A stretch of 64,000 nucleotides of DNA, taken from Fasciolopsis buskii (Eukaryota > Platyhelminthes > Trematoda > Plagiorchiida > Fasciolidae). This document shows positions 26,066-38,600 of this stretch, piece by piece (position 1 is the stretch's first letter; each line of letters opens with the position of its first letter). A program made the position numbers and the translations under genes. Location: NCBI GenBank assembly GCA_008360955.1, contig LUCM01005922.1, positions 111,159 to 175,158 on the forward strand, written 5' to 3'. Below the pieces are notes generated by a model. The model was not told where the DNA came from, did no database searches, and saw only the letters and a list, made by a program, of their open reading frames with translations.

Positions 26066-27090
26066 GGAAGCTAGTCATCTACTAGTGTGAGCAGAAACCT
26101 TCGTTCGTTTCTGCACAGACATGTCTTCATTCATCCATGAAGATTGAAAATACTTGAACAAAAGAACCGGAAATACAGGAATCCCATTACCGTTTTACTA
26201 ATCGAAATTTTACAGTGCTAACCAGCACTGGATTGACAACGTGTTAATGCTGGTATACATAACCAGAACGGGTGAACTAATGCTGTTTAGTTCTCCGATA
26301 TGAATATAGGTCATAATTATTCAATATTTATCTTCCGTATAACGTACAGTCCTTGAAACATCCGCAGTGGTCACCTGGCAGTACGAGGGAAAAATCAATC
26401 AAACATAGAGTTTGGATTTGTTTGATTTCAAAGTAGAAGTTTTGAAATGACATCAAGAGTCATAGTGTGCAGTTAAAAATTTACGTTTGCTCTGATCAAT
26501 AGGGCTGAAATTTTGAATGCAAAATGTGCATATGTATTCTTCCTCTTCTCAGTCTATTGGTCCAATATTGCAGTTTTGAAGGCCAACTTATGATGACTGA
26601 ACAGAAAATGCTGACAACTGCTTTGAACTAACGACTATATCACCGTTTTCGTAAATTTATCCCCGATATCTGGGCTCAGATTGTGTCCGAACACCATGGC
26701 ATAAAAATCTTAGTATGGTCAATAACGAATAATACTTCGATTGGATAGAACTAGCTGAGAATGGGACAGAAGTGAGGCTCAGCGTTAGTTAGGTGCTTTA
26801 TTTTCTGATAGATGAAACAATAAACAATTCACGTATTTTAAATCGCCGATGTTTTTATAAAAAGTCATTCGAAATCAAGCAAAAAAAACCGTCACTTGCA
26901 TCCTGGAGGTAGCCGGGATCACGTGTTTCCGCAATTCCTATTCAAACAGCTTGTATTCATTTGGCTATCCTCAGGCGACAGTTGTTCAAGGTTTTGCGCA
27001 ATATGATCTCGAACATGACTTCAGTCAGGTTCTTCAGTCGTATTGAACATGATTTCGTCAACCGATAGGACGGAGGTTGAAATCAAAGTC
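26066..27090. other. Unassigned spacer, upstream of the right LINE
   Basis: Nothing is recognised with confidence. The last 150 bases may contain decayed endonuclease N-terminal sequence of the following LINE, judged only by position. Confidence 0.35.
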
Positions 27091-27094
27091 ATGA

Positions 27095-29947
27095 GTGGGC
27101 AGACAATACAGTGCTAAGAATACCGGAGATGGTGTGGTCACATACATGAATTCCCTCCGGTCAAGCAATTCTAAACCAATTTATTCATATGCATTTTCTG
27201 CTATTGACTGCCTAGCTATTCAGTATCATCCTAAGCATTCTCGGGAGAAAAGCACAATAAAGAGGAAACTGTACCTAACATCTTTTTCAACACAAACTGA
27301 TGCTTCCTTTAATTTCACTCTTTTCTGCCCTTCCTGGTTCAGTTATTCAATGACCAACTACAGATCACCGTAGGTGAGTTTAATCACGCATCGACACTGC
27401 CCTTTACTATACTTAATTTAACTGATCTCCCATTTGTCCCCACCACGGATGAACACACTACAGGAAGGAATTATTACAATAATGCCCGGTTATTCCATCT
27501 TAAAACACGTGCTCCGATTTCAACCAGTGATCATTTTTTGTTATTTTTAAAATCCAAAGTTTATTTCCGGACAGCTTTCCAATCTTTCAGTCTAACCAAA
27601 TCGAAATACTGCTACGTAATTTTTCTGGGGAAAACATTCATCTTTTTCTTTTTCTCCTTCGAAGATCTCTTTTCTAAGCAAACTCGTTGTCTCCTTTTGA
27701 ATCTCTAGGTAATAATGTGAACCTTTTTGTAGATACACGCAACCTAATTTTTGATATTTGCTACCCTCTAGAAACAATTTTCCCTGTAACGGCTGTATGG
27801 CCTCACCCACACTGATGGCCTTAAAGAGACGGAAGGAACACTGCTGTAAATTACTTGATTCCCAGAAAGTCAGATTCCTCTCATCCTTAACATCAAAAGA
27901 AGGAAATCGAACCGACTCGTCGTACGCAAGCCAGCTCTTGACCAGCTACAACAGCAGACGCCTCTGACAAGGAATTCGGCTTTTGTGTGGGAAAAAAACA
28001 AAACCAATGAACCATACTGTAGATGTAGAAAGTGTCGACCGAGCGTTTATTTATCCATGTAATTATTCTGCATTCTCATGGTTCCCGGATGAATCTGCAG
28101 ATGTAAAACCCTTTTCTAAGAAAGAAGTATTCGGACTCGCTCGCTCCATCAAAATACCCACAGTTATGTCTTGATATTATATTTTCACTTGCTCTTAAAT
28201 ATAGTGCTGCTTCACTATCCGATGGATTTACTTCCGCTCTTTGCACATTCGTAGGAAAACATTCAATTCCATAGTGTTGGAAACCAGTCACTTTTTCGCC
28301 CATCTCCATTATTCCAGCCCAACGTTTAATCCCATCGCTTTTACATTTTGCGGTCTTGAATTCACAGAGCGCGCCGCCTGAGACGTGCAACTTCTTCTGT
28401 TATTGTGTCCCACAACTCCTTTCAGTTTGCGTACAGAGCAAAAAGGTCCAGCTTGAATACTGTTGCTTCTCCGGTTCATATTATCTTCAAAGCCTCGGAA
28501 ACATCCGCCAAATCTGTCTAAAATAATTTGTTAGATTTTTCTTCTGCTTTCGATTCTCTTCCACGACACTTACATCTTCACAAACTTGAACAGTTCGCTT
28601 CTTGTCATGGTCATCAGACTACTTCGCCAATAGAAATCGGTGCACATAACTGGGACGGAGAATGTCTACTCCATCGGTTAGTAATTCTGAAGGCTTCGAA
28701 GGAGCTGTTGTGGTGGGTTTACGCGCAAACCACATAACACAGTCTGATACAGATTCACGCTGGTCTGCAATGACAGGCGACCAACGGGAACCCTAACGAC
28801 AAGCGGTCCTGAAATCCAAACATTCCGCGATGACAATTTGACGGAACGTATCCCGTCAATCGGAATACTTCCAGCTCCGTATATAAATCCGTGAGTTGTA
28901 AACAGAACTTGAAATTGTTCCTGTTCAACCGTGGTCTTCTAGTTGACTTCATTGGAGCAGACTGGGTTGAAGCCAAGTCCGTACTTAGTGGTAATTTTTA
29001 TCCGTTCGTTACCGTAACTGACCAAATTTCGTTTAGTAATTACGAGTGTCAACACTGCATCTGTCCTTTCTCTTCATTTGCTTTCAATATGCATTCGCGA
29101 AGTACAAACTATTCAAATACGCTGACGACTTTGCTGTCTCTCAGTCTGTATCTGGGATTGAGGGTTTCCTCGACTTTTCCAACAACTTGTCTTTCATTCA
29201 TGATTGTTCTCATTGTACTTGATTATCATAATGCTTTTTTCTCGGTCTGCTTACCCGTCTGACTCTTCCTTCATTAACACAGGACCACCTACTAGAGATC
29301 TTGTCAAGTGCTTAGGGATTACTACTGATAAAAACTTAAGATGGTCCTCTCATTTACAGCTGCGTGAAATATCTTAAAACACTATCATTTTACATTACGA
29401 GACTGCGGCGTTTCCAGGTTAAGCTAAATACTATCTCCCTATTGGTTCAGCGGTACGTTTTCCCCGCTCTCCTCCATTTTTCCCTTCTCACTTTTGCCGT
29501 TCTACTAAAGAAAGAATTCAGAACCTTTCGTCATGGTTTGTTAATTGTTAGTGGTATGGCCTAAATACCACTGAAAGAACTCCCCACCAAACTATGTGAC
29601 ATTCATCTATCCGCAAGCGAAAAATTTGCACAAATTTTTTTCGGATCCGTCCCATTCCCTACACAATTACCTTTCTAAGCGCCGCTCTTATACCATGACA
29701 CGTTTTGCCGCTCCATACCCTATCGCATAAATATCTATAGGAACTCAACTGTTCCCCCACAGCCCGAATTCTCACCAATTAAAAACAGATCATGATTGAT
29801 TTTCTACACAATATCTCGTGAATTTTAGATGCTTGCCCTTTGCTACGCTTTTTTCAACTCTGTTTTTTGATGAGGCGTTGAATGAATTATTTCTGACTGA
29901 AATGCGAGGCATCTGTGTAGGCAAATCTTCAAACAATACAATACACA
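27095..29947 (+). mobile_element. CR1/Jockey-like LINE, copy B (decayed, near complete coding span and 3' tail)
   Basis: This plus-strand element is colinear with copy A. In the endonuclease, 27095-27373 gives RQYSAKNTGDGVVTY, AIDCLAIQ and LYLTSFSTQTDASF, aligned with RQDRVSNKKTGGGV and later blocks of copy A; then GEFNHAST (GEFN at 27373-27384, against GDFN in A) and TSDHF (SDH at 27526-27534). In the reverse transcriptase, LDFSSAFDSLPRH starts at 28528, YADD lies at 29118-29129, and LVKCLGITTDKNLRWSSHL lies near 29305-29362. A C-terminal block with LCDIHLSASEKF and RINIYRNSTV lies at about 29596-29750. The 3' end has CTGAAATGCGA at 29897-29907 and an ACAATACAATACAC tail at 29934-29947. Multiple stops and frameshifts make it dead. 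Its middle 1.7 kb is the right arm of the inverted repeat. Confidence 0.85.
27478..29176 (+). repeat. Inverted repeat, right arm
   Basis: This is the reverse complement of 20793-22491 with four mismatches seen and no gaps. Unlike the left arm, LINE homology continues on both sides: upstream into the endonuclease (GEFN at 27373) and downstream into the reverse transcriptase thumb and 3' tail. This arm is therefore the likely source sequence. It keeps the catalytic YADD at 29118-29129 where the left arm has YAED. Confidence 0.93.
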
Positions 29948-32039
29948 GAAATTTCAAATGCGTGAACTTTACATTACACATTCTGCCACGCACGTGGAAC
30001 CGATGCGACTTTGCGCGTCGCAAGCGGAACTTAGATATGTATACCTTAGAAACCTAGGTCACTCAATTCTAGCTGGCCACCTCTCATCCTATGAGCAAAT
30101 GAAAAGAAAGAAAAAAAAACATTTAGTTTCTTGACAATTCGATGTACCGTTTGAAGGATTCGCGCCTGGGAATATCTGCGAATAGACTTTGGAGTGAACG
30201 GATAAAATTGTAATCTGGTTGTTCTGAGAACAAAGTTTACGTTACTGTACGTGACTGTACAAACATTTAATGTTGAAACTTGGACAGTAATAAATATAAA
30301 TGTCCAAAAATATTATATGTTTACGGGAATTTTTGTGCCAAGAATAGGGAACAACAGTTGAATTCAAACCGTTCATTCTGAACACACCTTAATGTAAAGC
30401 TTTAGAGTGAACTGAATGTACCGAAAAGCAAAATATTTTGTTTTGAATCGTTAGCGTGCTCCATTCATTGTCAGGCTGCTGATAGCCAGAATTATTTACT
30501 TGTTCTTTGTTCTTTAATGAACACTGTCACAGATAAACAGCATAGACAAGCGATCACCAATGACAATGTGACGTGTGTACGAGATGCGGCGTAAGAAAAA
30601 CATGGCAGGTCATTCAGATCAAATTTTAGAAGTCAGAGCGCAGTGAAAGTGATTCATATTATCACTGGTATCGATTAGCTGAATGTAATTGTTAAAGCTA
30701 CACCAAAGCGGAATTCGTTCATTTTGGCACTGTGAGTAGAATACTCTAAAATTTTCCAAAATTATCGTGAGGAAGCCACCCGAAGAACTTCCAGCGTCAT
30801 GGAACCCATAAACTGGGATTGATGAAATTTCAATCTTTACTCGTTTATGACACGAAAGTAGGGTGTTCATTTATTCCATCCGCGTATCAGAATTCCACTT
30901 GCTTCAAGCAAAAAATCCGGAATCAGTTCACAGTGTTTGTTTTATATTGCTCCAGATAATTATGTACCTAGTTATTAAATTGGGCATGAGGGATTTCAAT
31001 GGTTCTTTTCATAATTCATATGCAAATTTGTAATGCCATTATATAAGAGACATTAAGGAAGGAAGACTAGCATCAGATGTATAGTGTTAAGTTCAAATAT
31101 GAGCTTTTGTCAGATTCACTGGAGGACAATATGAAATGCCAGTGCCTGATTCCTAGCTTCTGAAACGACAGAGGTCAGCGCGTTACATGCGAAAGGAAAA
31201 AAGTGCAGAATCATCGTCTAAATGAAAACATGCGCGGGAAAGTAAAGCGAGTTTGAAACGACCAACCAGTGAATAAGACCAATTGCCTGTAATCCACTTC
31301 AATTCTCTGATGAAGCCACAGTAAATCAGTGTGAGATGAATCTAGGATTGTTGTCCGTTTATCCTGTCTTTCAGTTCGATTGTTGCCTGATTTCATCTTT
31401 CAGTCTGCATGGAAGATTATACAGCTGAAAAATACTTCAAGAAAAGAAACTCGCAATCGCTCACAGGTTTTTTTCAGCTACATGGTGACAAATAACGCTT
31501 CGATGTTTCAAAGTTGCCACCGGCTTTATTGTCTTAAAAGGACCCACCGATAAATCAATCAAAATGCTCCTGTTCAACACAAATTATTTACATGTTTGTT
31601 GTGACCTAATCCCAACATTTACTGACGTTTAGGAGTAAACAGCGGAATCCTGACACATTATAGGAAGCCCTTCGAGTGCCATTTAGCGAAACAACGGCAC
31701 CCGCGACAAACAGAATCTGCTCCTCAAGTGTTGGTGAAATTTACCTCCTAAGACAAATGGTCTCGTATCAGCGAAAATGCGTCCAGCGCAGAAACAGCCC
31801 AAGATACGTCTACAAAAACGCCGAAATACATTCATGCACAGGATTCGTAAAAATAATGTCGAAAAATGCAGAAGTCACTGTAAGGCAGAGGATAGAAATC
31901 AGTGCTGGTGATATAATCGTGAGGACGAAAATCAACTCTTACCGAAGGATGAGAACTTACCATATAATTCAAAATCTTTTAGCGGTCGCTGACTTTAGCG
32001 GCTTCGATTGATCCTTTTTTTGCTCCAGTATAAGCCCGT
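29948..32039. other. Unassigned non-coding stretch
   Basis: No gene, RNA or transposon domain is recognised. The frame 31676-32011 (+, 111 codons) is the longest and matches nothing I know. Confidence 0.45.
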
Positions 32040-32640
32040 TTTACATAACTAAGCGAGAACAACCAGATGGGCTCTGCCCAGTCAATACGAATGTTTCCCT
32101 CCGCTACTCAGGGTCACGCGATTTCTGTCTGCTCAGATTAAAGCCCAATTGCCGATACCCCTCGCCTAACGGATGTTTGTCTCTGGTTCTCACTTCTTGC
32201 AACGTCCTCACTCGCTTTTGAGCTCCCCACGAAATCAAACCACTTTTCCCTTGCACCAAAATTAGGGTGAATAGTCGATTCGCCACAAGGCTCCGCTGGT
32301 CGCAGTTGACCAAGCCTTTCACCAGTGCACCACCTGATTGCACGCGGGCTTGCTGGGCAGTCCTGTCTTCCGGACGTGATCCGTCGCCACGGTTGTATGA
32401 CTCACTGGACCAGAACAAGGCCGACTTGTATTTTCCAAGCCAGCTGGTAGCCTTTCTTTACACTTCATGCCCATCAAGTGAGCCTTAGCCGCTGTGTTGG
32501 GCACGCCCTGTGCATTCATGTAAAGTGGGTTTAGTCAAGCCTGCAATCGGTCACGGTGAGGTTTACGAAGTCCGGTCTCTTCAACGTTGGCAACCTTCCG
32601 CGTTTGACGGGCTTTTCATAACCGCGACCTTCCTCTAGGA
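32040..32640. other. GC-richer block, probable unidentified repeat
   Basis: Base composition is visibly richer in G and C than the flanks on either side, and the edges are fairly sharp. Overlapping open frames lie on both strands (104 codons on the minus strand at 32104-32418), as expected from fewer stop codons at higher GC. I do not recognise the protein or a repeat family. A transposon fragment, a CpG-rich regulatory block or an exon are all possible. Confidence 0.35.
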
Positions 32641-35600
32641 TTACTTCAAAGATGTTGCACAGTGAACGGTTTAAGCAAAACCTTGTGATGTTGACGGTAC
32701 AGTTATTATTATAACACATGACCACAGAAACAAGAAATACATGAGAATGTCGAACCACTAAAAATAAAGTCTAACTGACAAATTTCTTCACAACATGGCT
32801 TTGGTATCCGAAGATCAAGCGTGAAATAAAAAAAACTATTGTGAAACAGTCTATTTATCAGATTGCCTTACACGGATTAACGTCTCATCACTTCAGGACA
32901 TTACAAGACAGCCAGATCGACCCTGGTTACCATACCATGAGAAAACATGTTTATCTGCGCAGAATCTAGTCAATCTTTTATTCAAAAAGTGAACGAACTT
33001 CAACACCAGCGTCTCTGTATCACCTTCGTCAAGGGAATTCTGCTTATTTTCATCGAGTTTTTTTCTGGTGCAACCCCATATTAGCAAAAAGAATGAGTAA
33101 CACAATCGCAAATTCGTTCACGAAAGACCAACAAAATTATGAGATCGCAAGATAGAATAAAATGGGCATATTCTAACCTCGTTCGGACATTTGTAGGCAA
33201 AAGACAAACTCATTCACAACATCCTTTCAGGGGCTTCATTGGGTTTAGGCCCTTAAATTTTTTCATCATCCTGTCAAGTCAACGCATTATTGCAGGAATA
33301 TATACATATATATATATACTACTTGTTGGGCGTTCCCGCTTTAAAGAAAGGAGATTGATTTTGGCGAATTATTTCCTACCGTGGAAAGCCGGCATCAGGT
33401 AGTTGGAATTAGACACATTCACCAAAGATAAAACGTGTCACCTATTTCAACAAATTATCTATAACCGACTAGCCCCATACACTAATACCAGAAACTATAA
33501 ACTTATTTAGCCTGAATCAGTATAGTAAATTCCTTGGGTCTGGGATTACCACAAGTTGACGGGGAATGGAACAAAAATGTTCGCCGGCTTACAAACGAAA
33601 TTATCAAAGGCAGGTTTATTATAAATCTGGGGAAAAATTGTTTATTTGACTCACATAAATCTTATAGGACTGCACCAGGCAGCCTTATCAGTAGGCGTTT
33701 GGTTGAATACACCACAGAAAAAGCATATCTGGTTTTGATTGGAATCCGATTTGTTCCACGGTCCAATCTACACGCTTCTGAACTACCTTGTAACAGTCCA
33801 GTATTAGCCAATCAGAACTAACGCTCATCAACCGTAGTATAACAATTATTCGCCCCTCATCGCGGACAAAAATCTGAAGAGCACTCTTCATAATCAAGAG
33901 CGACAAAAAAAATCTCGTCATCCAAACACCGGACAACGGAATCCGTTTTGGTAACAACGAATTATAACGACTTTGTGTAGAAAATGTTGTCCCTTTATTT
34001 CATAGGCGGCCCAAAATCCACATCCGTCAGGCAGCAAAGCAGCATCGTGAACATAGTGAAGCGAAGAGTTGTTGAAATGCTTTAGATTATGATGAAATAA
34101 TAATAAAACATTACACCTAATCTATTCTTATTGAAGAGTCACCCCAAAGATGCCATGGTTACCACGAGCTGAATGTGTAAGGCAAAAAATTGGTAAGCAA
34201 GCAACATCTCGGTCATTTCACGTGGCCAATCGTGGCATCGATTTATTTATGCTACGGATGACCAGTAATTTCTTGGTAATGGAAACTGTTTAGTCCTCAC
34301 GAGGTTCCACCGTAGATCTTTACGCGTACACTTACGCAGCTTTTCGTGACGGTTTCCGTCTCTTCGTGGTCTGTTCAGTTAATGATCAACCGAAGACCTC
34401 ATTCCCCGTCTTCATGGTCACGTGATGTTTGCGCGTGGTCCACTTGTTTGGGATGCTGTGCCGTCTCGTCTAACAGTCACGCTTTGATGGCATGTTTATG
34501 CATTTAACATTTAGTCTGATTATTCCATTTCCCATCGGCTCATGTTTCTAGTCCTCACATGCCATCGATCAGGGTTCACACTGAGAGCCGTGTCACGGTT
34601 CCCTCAAAATGACTAAAACAGTGATGCTTCATTTGTGGTGAAAAGGAGTTCTTCGGGCCTTTACTATTCTGTGATTGTCTTTTGCCAGATCGAGTGAAAC
34701 CCGATAACTGTTCTCTTTTTAGAATTATTTTGTTGTCCGTAAAACGTCTCCTAGTCCATTTAACTCGAAGGGTTTCTTCTGATAAGTACATCTTCCAAAG
34801 GTCTAATTGATTGCAACACGTTCTTTATTGTTACTAATCATTTTGGTCTGTAGAACCTGTTCTGTAAAAGTATTTACGGGAACGGTAACCTAACATTCTG
34901 CTGGCCTGTCAAAACCCGTCTTCTCCGATCAGATCTTGAAATCCGCACCATCTTATTCGTGTTCCATCTTGCTTTGATCTCAGTACGCGATCTGTCCGTT
35001 GATCGCATCAGAGAAACTTGATAAATTTAGCACCCACACGTCAACAAGTTCGTATCATCATTGTTCGCTCCTCAGGATAACATATCATATCCTTCCCGTG
35101 TCAACTTGCTTCCTGTGAACTCAGATGTTTGTCGAGACTAGTCTGATTGCTTTACCCGGGGAATAGCCCAGCAACTGGTCCTAATCTGTGTACCGTCTCA
35201 CTCTTGTTCATCTTCTTTGCTTACACCCCTTCACGCATAAACTATATCTTGTGATTTCTTATGCACCTCCTTAAAAGCATTTTCACTCCCCACCACCACT
35301 ACAGGTGAACGCTCGCTCAATCTGACTAAACATGATGGAACGAGGTCGTTATCAAATGTGCCGCCAATTGTGATGTATTCAAAAAAGTCCATTAATAATA
35401 TTCTTAGGGTGCCAGTACTTGTGACCTTTAAGGAAGCATCTGCAAACATGAATTCATTTACAAGTTTCCTTAATATCACATCTGTTCCTAGACTGCTATA
35501 AGGCCATTTAAACACAGGTAGCCTTGGTTGTCTAGGTAAACTAGTATTTTAAAAAATTAAACCCTATTGGAATTTATTCCCGGAATTTACTTTAGTTAAA

Positions 35601-38600
35601 ATGCGTTAGTGGTAACAAGCTCTCTTGTCCGACAGAAACATTTATCTTATCGAGTATTTTACCGAAAAATAAGCTCTTATTATCAGACTGAAGTTAACTA
35701 TCTGCTAATTGGGATATTTTACACTAACCGGGATCTGATAATCCTGGCTGATCGTGAACAGAAAACTTTCTTTTAAGAAGGATCTTGATTCATATCAGGG
35801 ATGACCTTGGGCCAAGGTCGTTTAGATGCGCTGCATCAACATTTTACGTCGTTATCATGACAGTAAGGCAATGAACGAGAAAGCTCAACATCCTTTGTTA
35901 TCACAATGTAGGGAACGATTAACTACTAACGTTCTCAGTTAATCTGGAGCTGATTTTAGGCTTTTCCAGCGTTCAAATCAAAACACGCCCACCATTTACA
36001 TCATATTAACCGAACAAACTGAGCCAAGGACATGTCTTTTCGTGGGGGAAAACAGCGATTTCCGAAAGTGACCATAAAGTTAAATATCGTCATTTTGAAT
36101 TTTAATGACTGAAGTCCTTTTCTCTAATCCTGATACGGATTATCACCGATATCCCATGATTCATTGCCAAAATAGGGTACGATCATGTTTAAACATTCTA
36201 AGCATAAACAGATACGGTGTACGGATTGACCGGATAATAGAACTATGAATGTAACTGCCCTGCGTTTTAGTGGAGAACGCAGAAGGCCGTTAATTTTGTT
36301 GGTGAATGCGTGGCATGTGATGACCTGCAAGACAATTACTAAATACACGCTCCTAGGAGGGAATTCTTCGGAAAAGTTATCCTGTTTTCTTATTCCCATC
36401 CAGTTTGTTTGCTCTTACATGACTGGAGTGAGGAAAGTCTTACAAACGGATCAAAAGCGAGTGCACTACGGATTGGGGAAATTTTGTCGTTATGATGAAG
36501 GAAATATTCCCTTGATTCTAAGACAGCATTTAGTATAAGGAAACGATAGTGCATGCGAGAGAAGCTCCGTGAATCAGTTCATCAAAATTTGCTGAAACCT
36601 GGAGAGTGAAAGCCCAGTTGAGTCCAGGGTATGGTTTACATGAAACGTGCCACACACTGGATCCCGCTGCTATCGAAAACGTTTCGTAGCCTGATGAGAC
36701 AACTTAATGGGCTCGGTAATGAATGATTGTCGGGACGGAAATTCTAAAATTAAGTATAATATGAGGCAAAATCACTTTCATACTGGAGTCAATGGAAGCC
36801 AGAGCAAAATAACCAAAATCCTGCTATCATCGTTTATCAATATATAATTTCTTGGGATCCATACATTAAGTTCATATAAACAAATCGCTCTTTTTTCACA
36901 AAAGGTTGGGGTATACATTTAACGGCTAAATATCTATCCTATTTAATCGCTCGATACCTTTAAACCTTATGGCTTACTATCGAACAGGTTTGACAGTTGA
37001 GCCTGAATTAAAGGAATGCAATTTCAGGCCTTTGCTTTTACATGCTTTTCATTACTGAAGCGGATTTTATTCGCATAACGCTTAATAAATGAATTTCAGT
37101 AGTACATGCATACTTTTATATATCGTGACCTTGATTACAGATGAAACCGTCATTCGTACTTTGTCAACGATCTTATGACATAATTCTCAATAACCTATTT
37201 TATGTAACCGAATTCGCTGTTATATCTCTTCACTTTTCTAGGCCGTGGGTTGTGATCATTAGGCTGCGCCTGCTAACATGTAAGCATGCAATATAACTCC
37301 CGTCAGAATGAACACGATTGGAGCAGTCTGCGAACTGGGATGTTGCATACCGTTCATAAAACACAAGATACCATTCAGATTGAATTCTATCCGCACATGA
37401 GAGGGTCACGTGATCTGTCGTATCAACAAATGAATGGTAAAAGCAAAAAAAACGTTTGCATTTTGTGCAAGTAACTGCTTCTTGCGAGCATTATTGAGTT
37501 CTTTTCGTGGAACATTGTCTCTAACGAGATCGTAACATTGATCTAAACAATTCTACGAATAATCATTTCACGTGACATGTCGATTTTACTTGTCTTGCAA
37601 TTTTTCGATTATTTTTATCATTTGAGTGATATTTGGCTTCTGTCTGTAAGACGTATCAAGTTGCAGGTGTGATGCATAATGGAAGCTTTGGGAAACTTCA
37701 TCCTGCATAGTCTTTTATGAATCCATGGTATCGTAACCTTTAACCATGAAAATGTCATCACCAAATTTCTCCTAGTTAGGGGAATTTAATCAATGCAACA
37801 CAAACATCTTCCTTTCTTTACTAGTACGGGTTGCATCTTTGACCATAAGGCAACATGAAATTGAAAGTCAATCAAATCCAAGACAGACTGGATTTTCCAA
37901 GTTGCAATCCAAACGAAGCGATAGTCATGCCATCATTCATCAAGTACTGTGCAACCGTCTCGATTGTGTTACCTCTGCCGTCCGCTGGAATATTGGCGTA
38001 GTCTTCTCCGATATTCGTTAAAAGAACAAAGCATAAACGTAGTTAGCATTCAACGGAGCGATACGAGTTTCTACAGTTTTCGAGTCTATTCCTCCTTCTG
38101 TCTACTCGCCTGCTGCTTTTGTCTTTTATGGCTGACTCCCTTCTTCAAGCCACTTTTAGTACCAGTGAATGAAACGTTTTGTGAATCCAATCGCTGAGAG
38201 ATTCTCGGCACGTGAATTGGGCAGGAACGAACTTTAAACCTAACATGTTTTTGGGCTCTTTCGCAAATAAATGATCTATAGCTGGTATGAGGTCGAATGT
38301 TTGGTACTCCAAAAACATCAGTGCGAGAGACTGAGACGAACCACGGCCGACTGAGATGAAAGACAAATATTCATCATTTATGCAGGCTTGTGTTCGGTAG
38401 ATTTTAGCTAGTAGACTACAAAATACTCTGTTTATAGATTGAAAATGCTTCCAGCGATGGCTTTGCAAATGTAGCCTTAGCACAAAATGCCAACAATTAG
38501 TTGGTGAAAGAAGTTCTTTTAGCGCACGGAAGTGCAGCTCTGCTCCCAGGACTTTCAAGCAATGAAATGAACAGTCCTCATGTGTAAGCAGGAGGTGAAT

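Noticed and set aside
31311..31355. CTGATGAAG followed by a CACA/TGTG hairpin and GAATC, hammerhead-like
   Set aside because: Core spacing is wrong and GAAA is missing; no tRNA-like head nearby.
35231..35530. Minus-strand frame of about 100 codons with a plausible composition
   Set aside because: No recognisable domain; the opposite strand is also open over much of the same span, typical of chance.
36680..36740. CGTAGCCTGATGAGAC with AAACGTTT just before it
   Set aside because: No stem II or GAAAC in the required order.
38145..38558. 137-codon minus-strand frame
   Set aside because: Length is compatible with chance and the protein resembles nothing I know.
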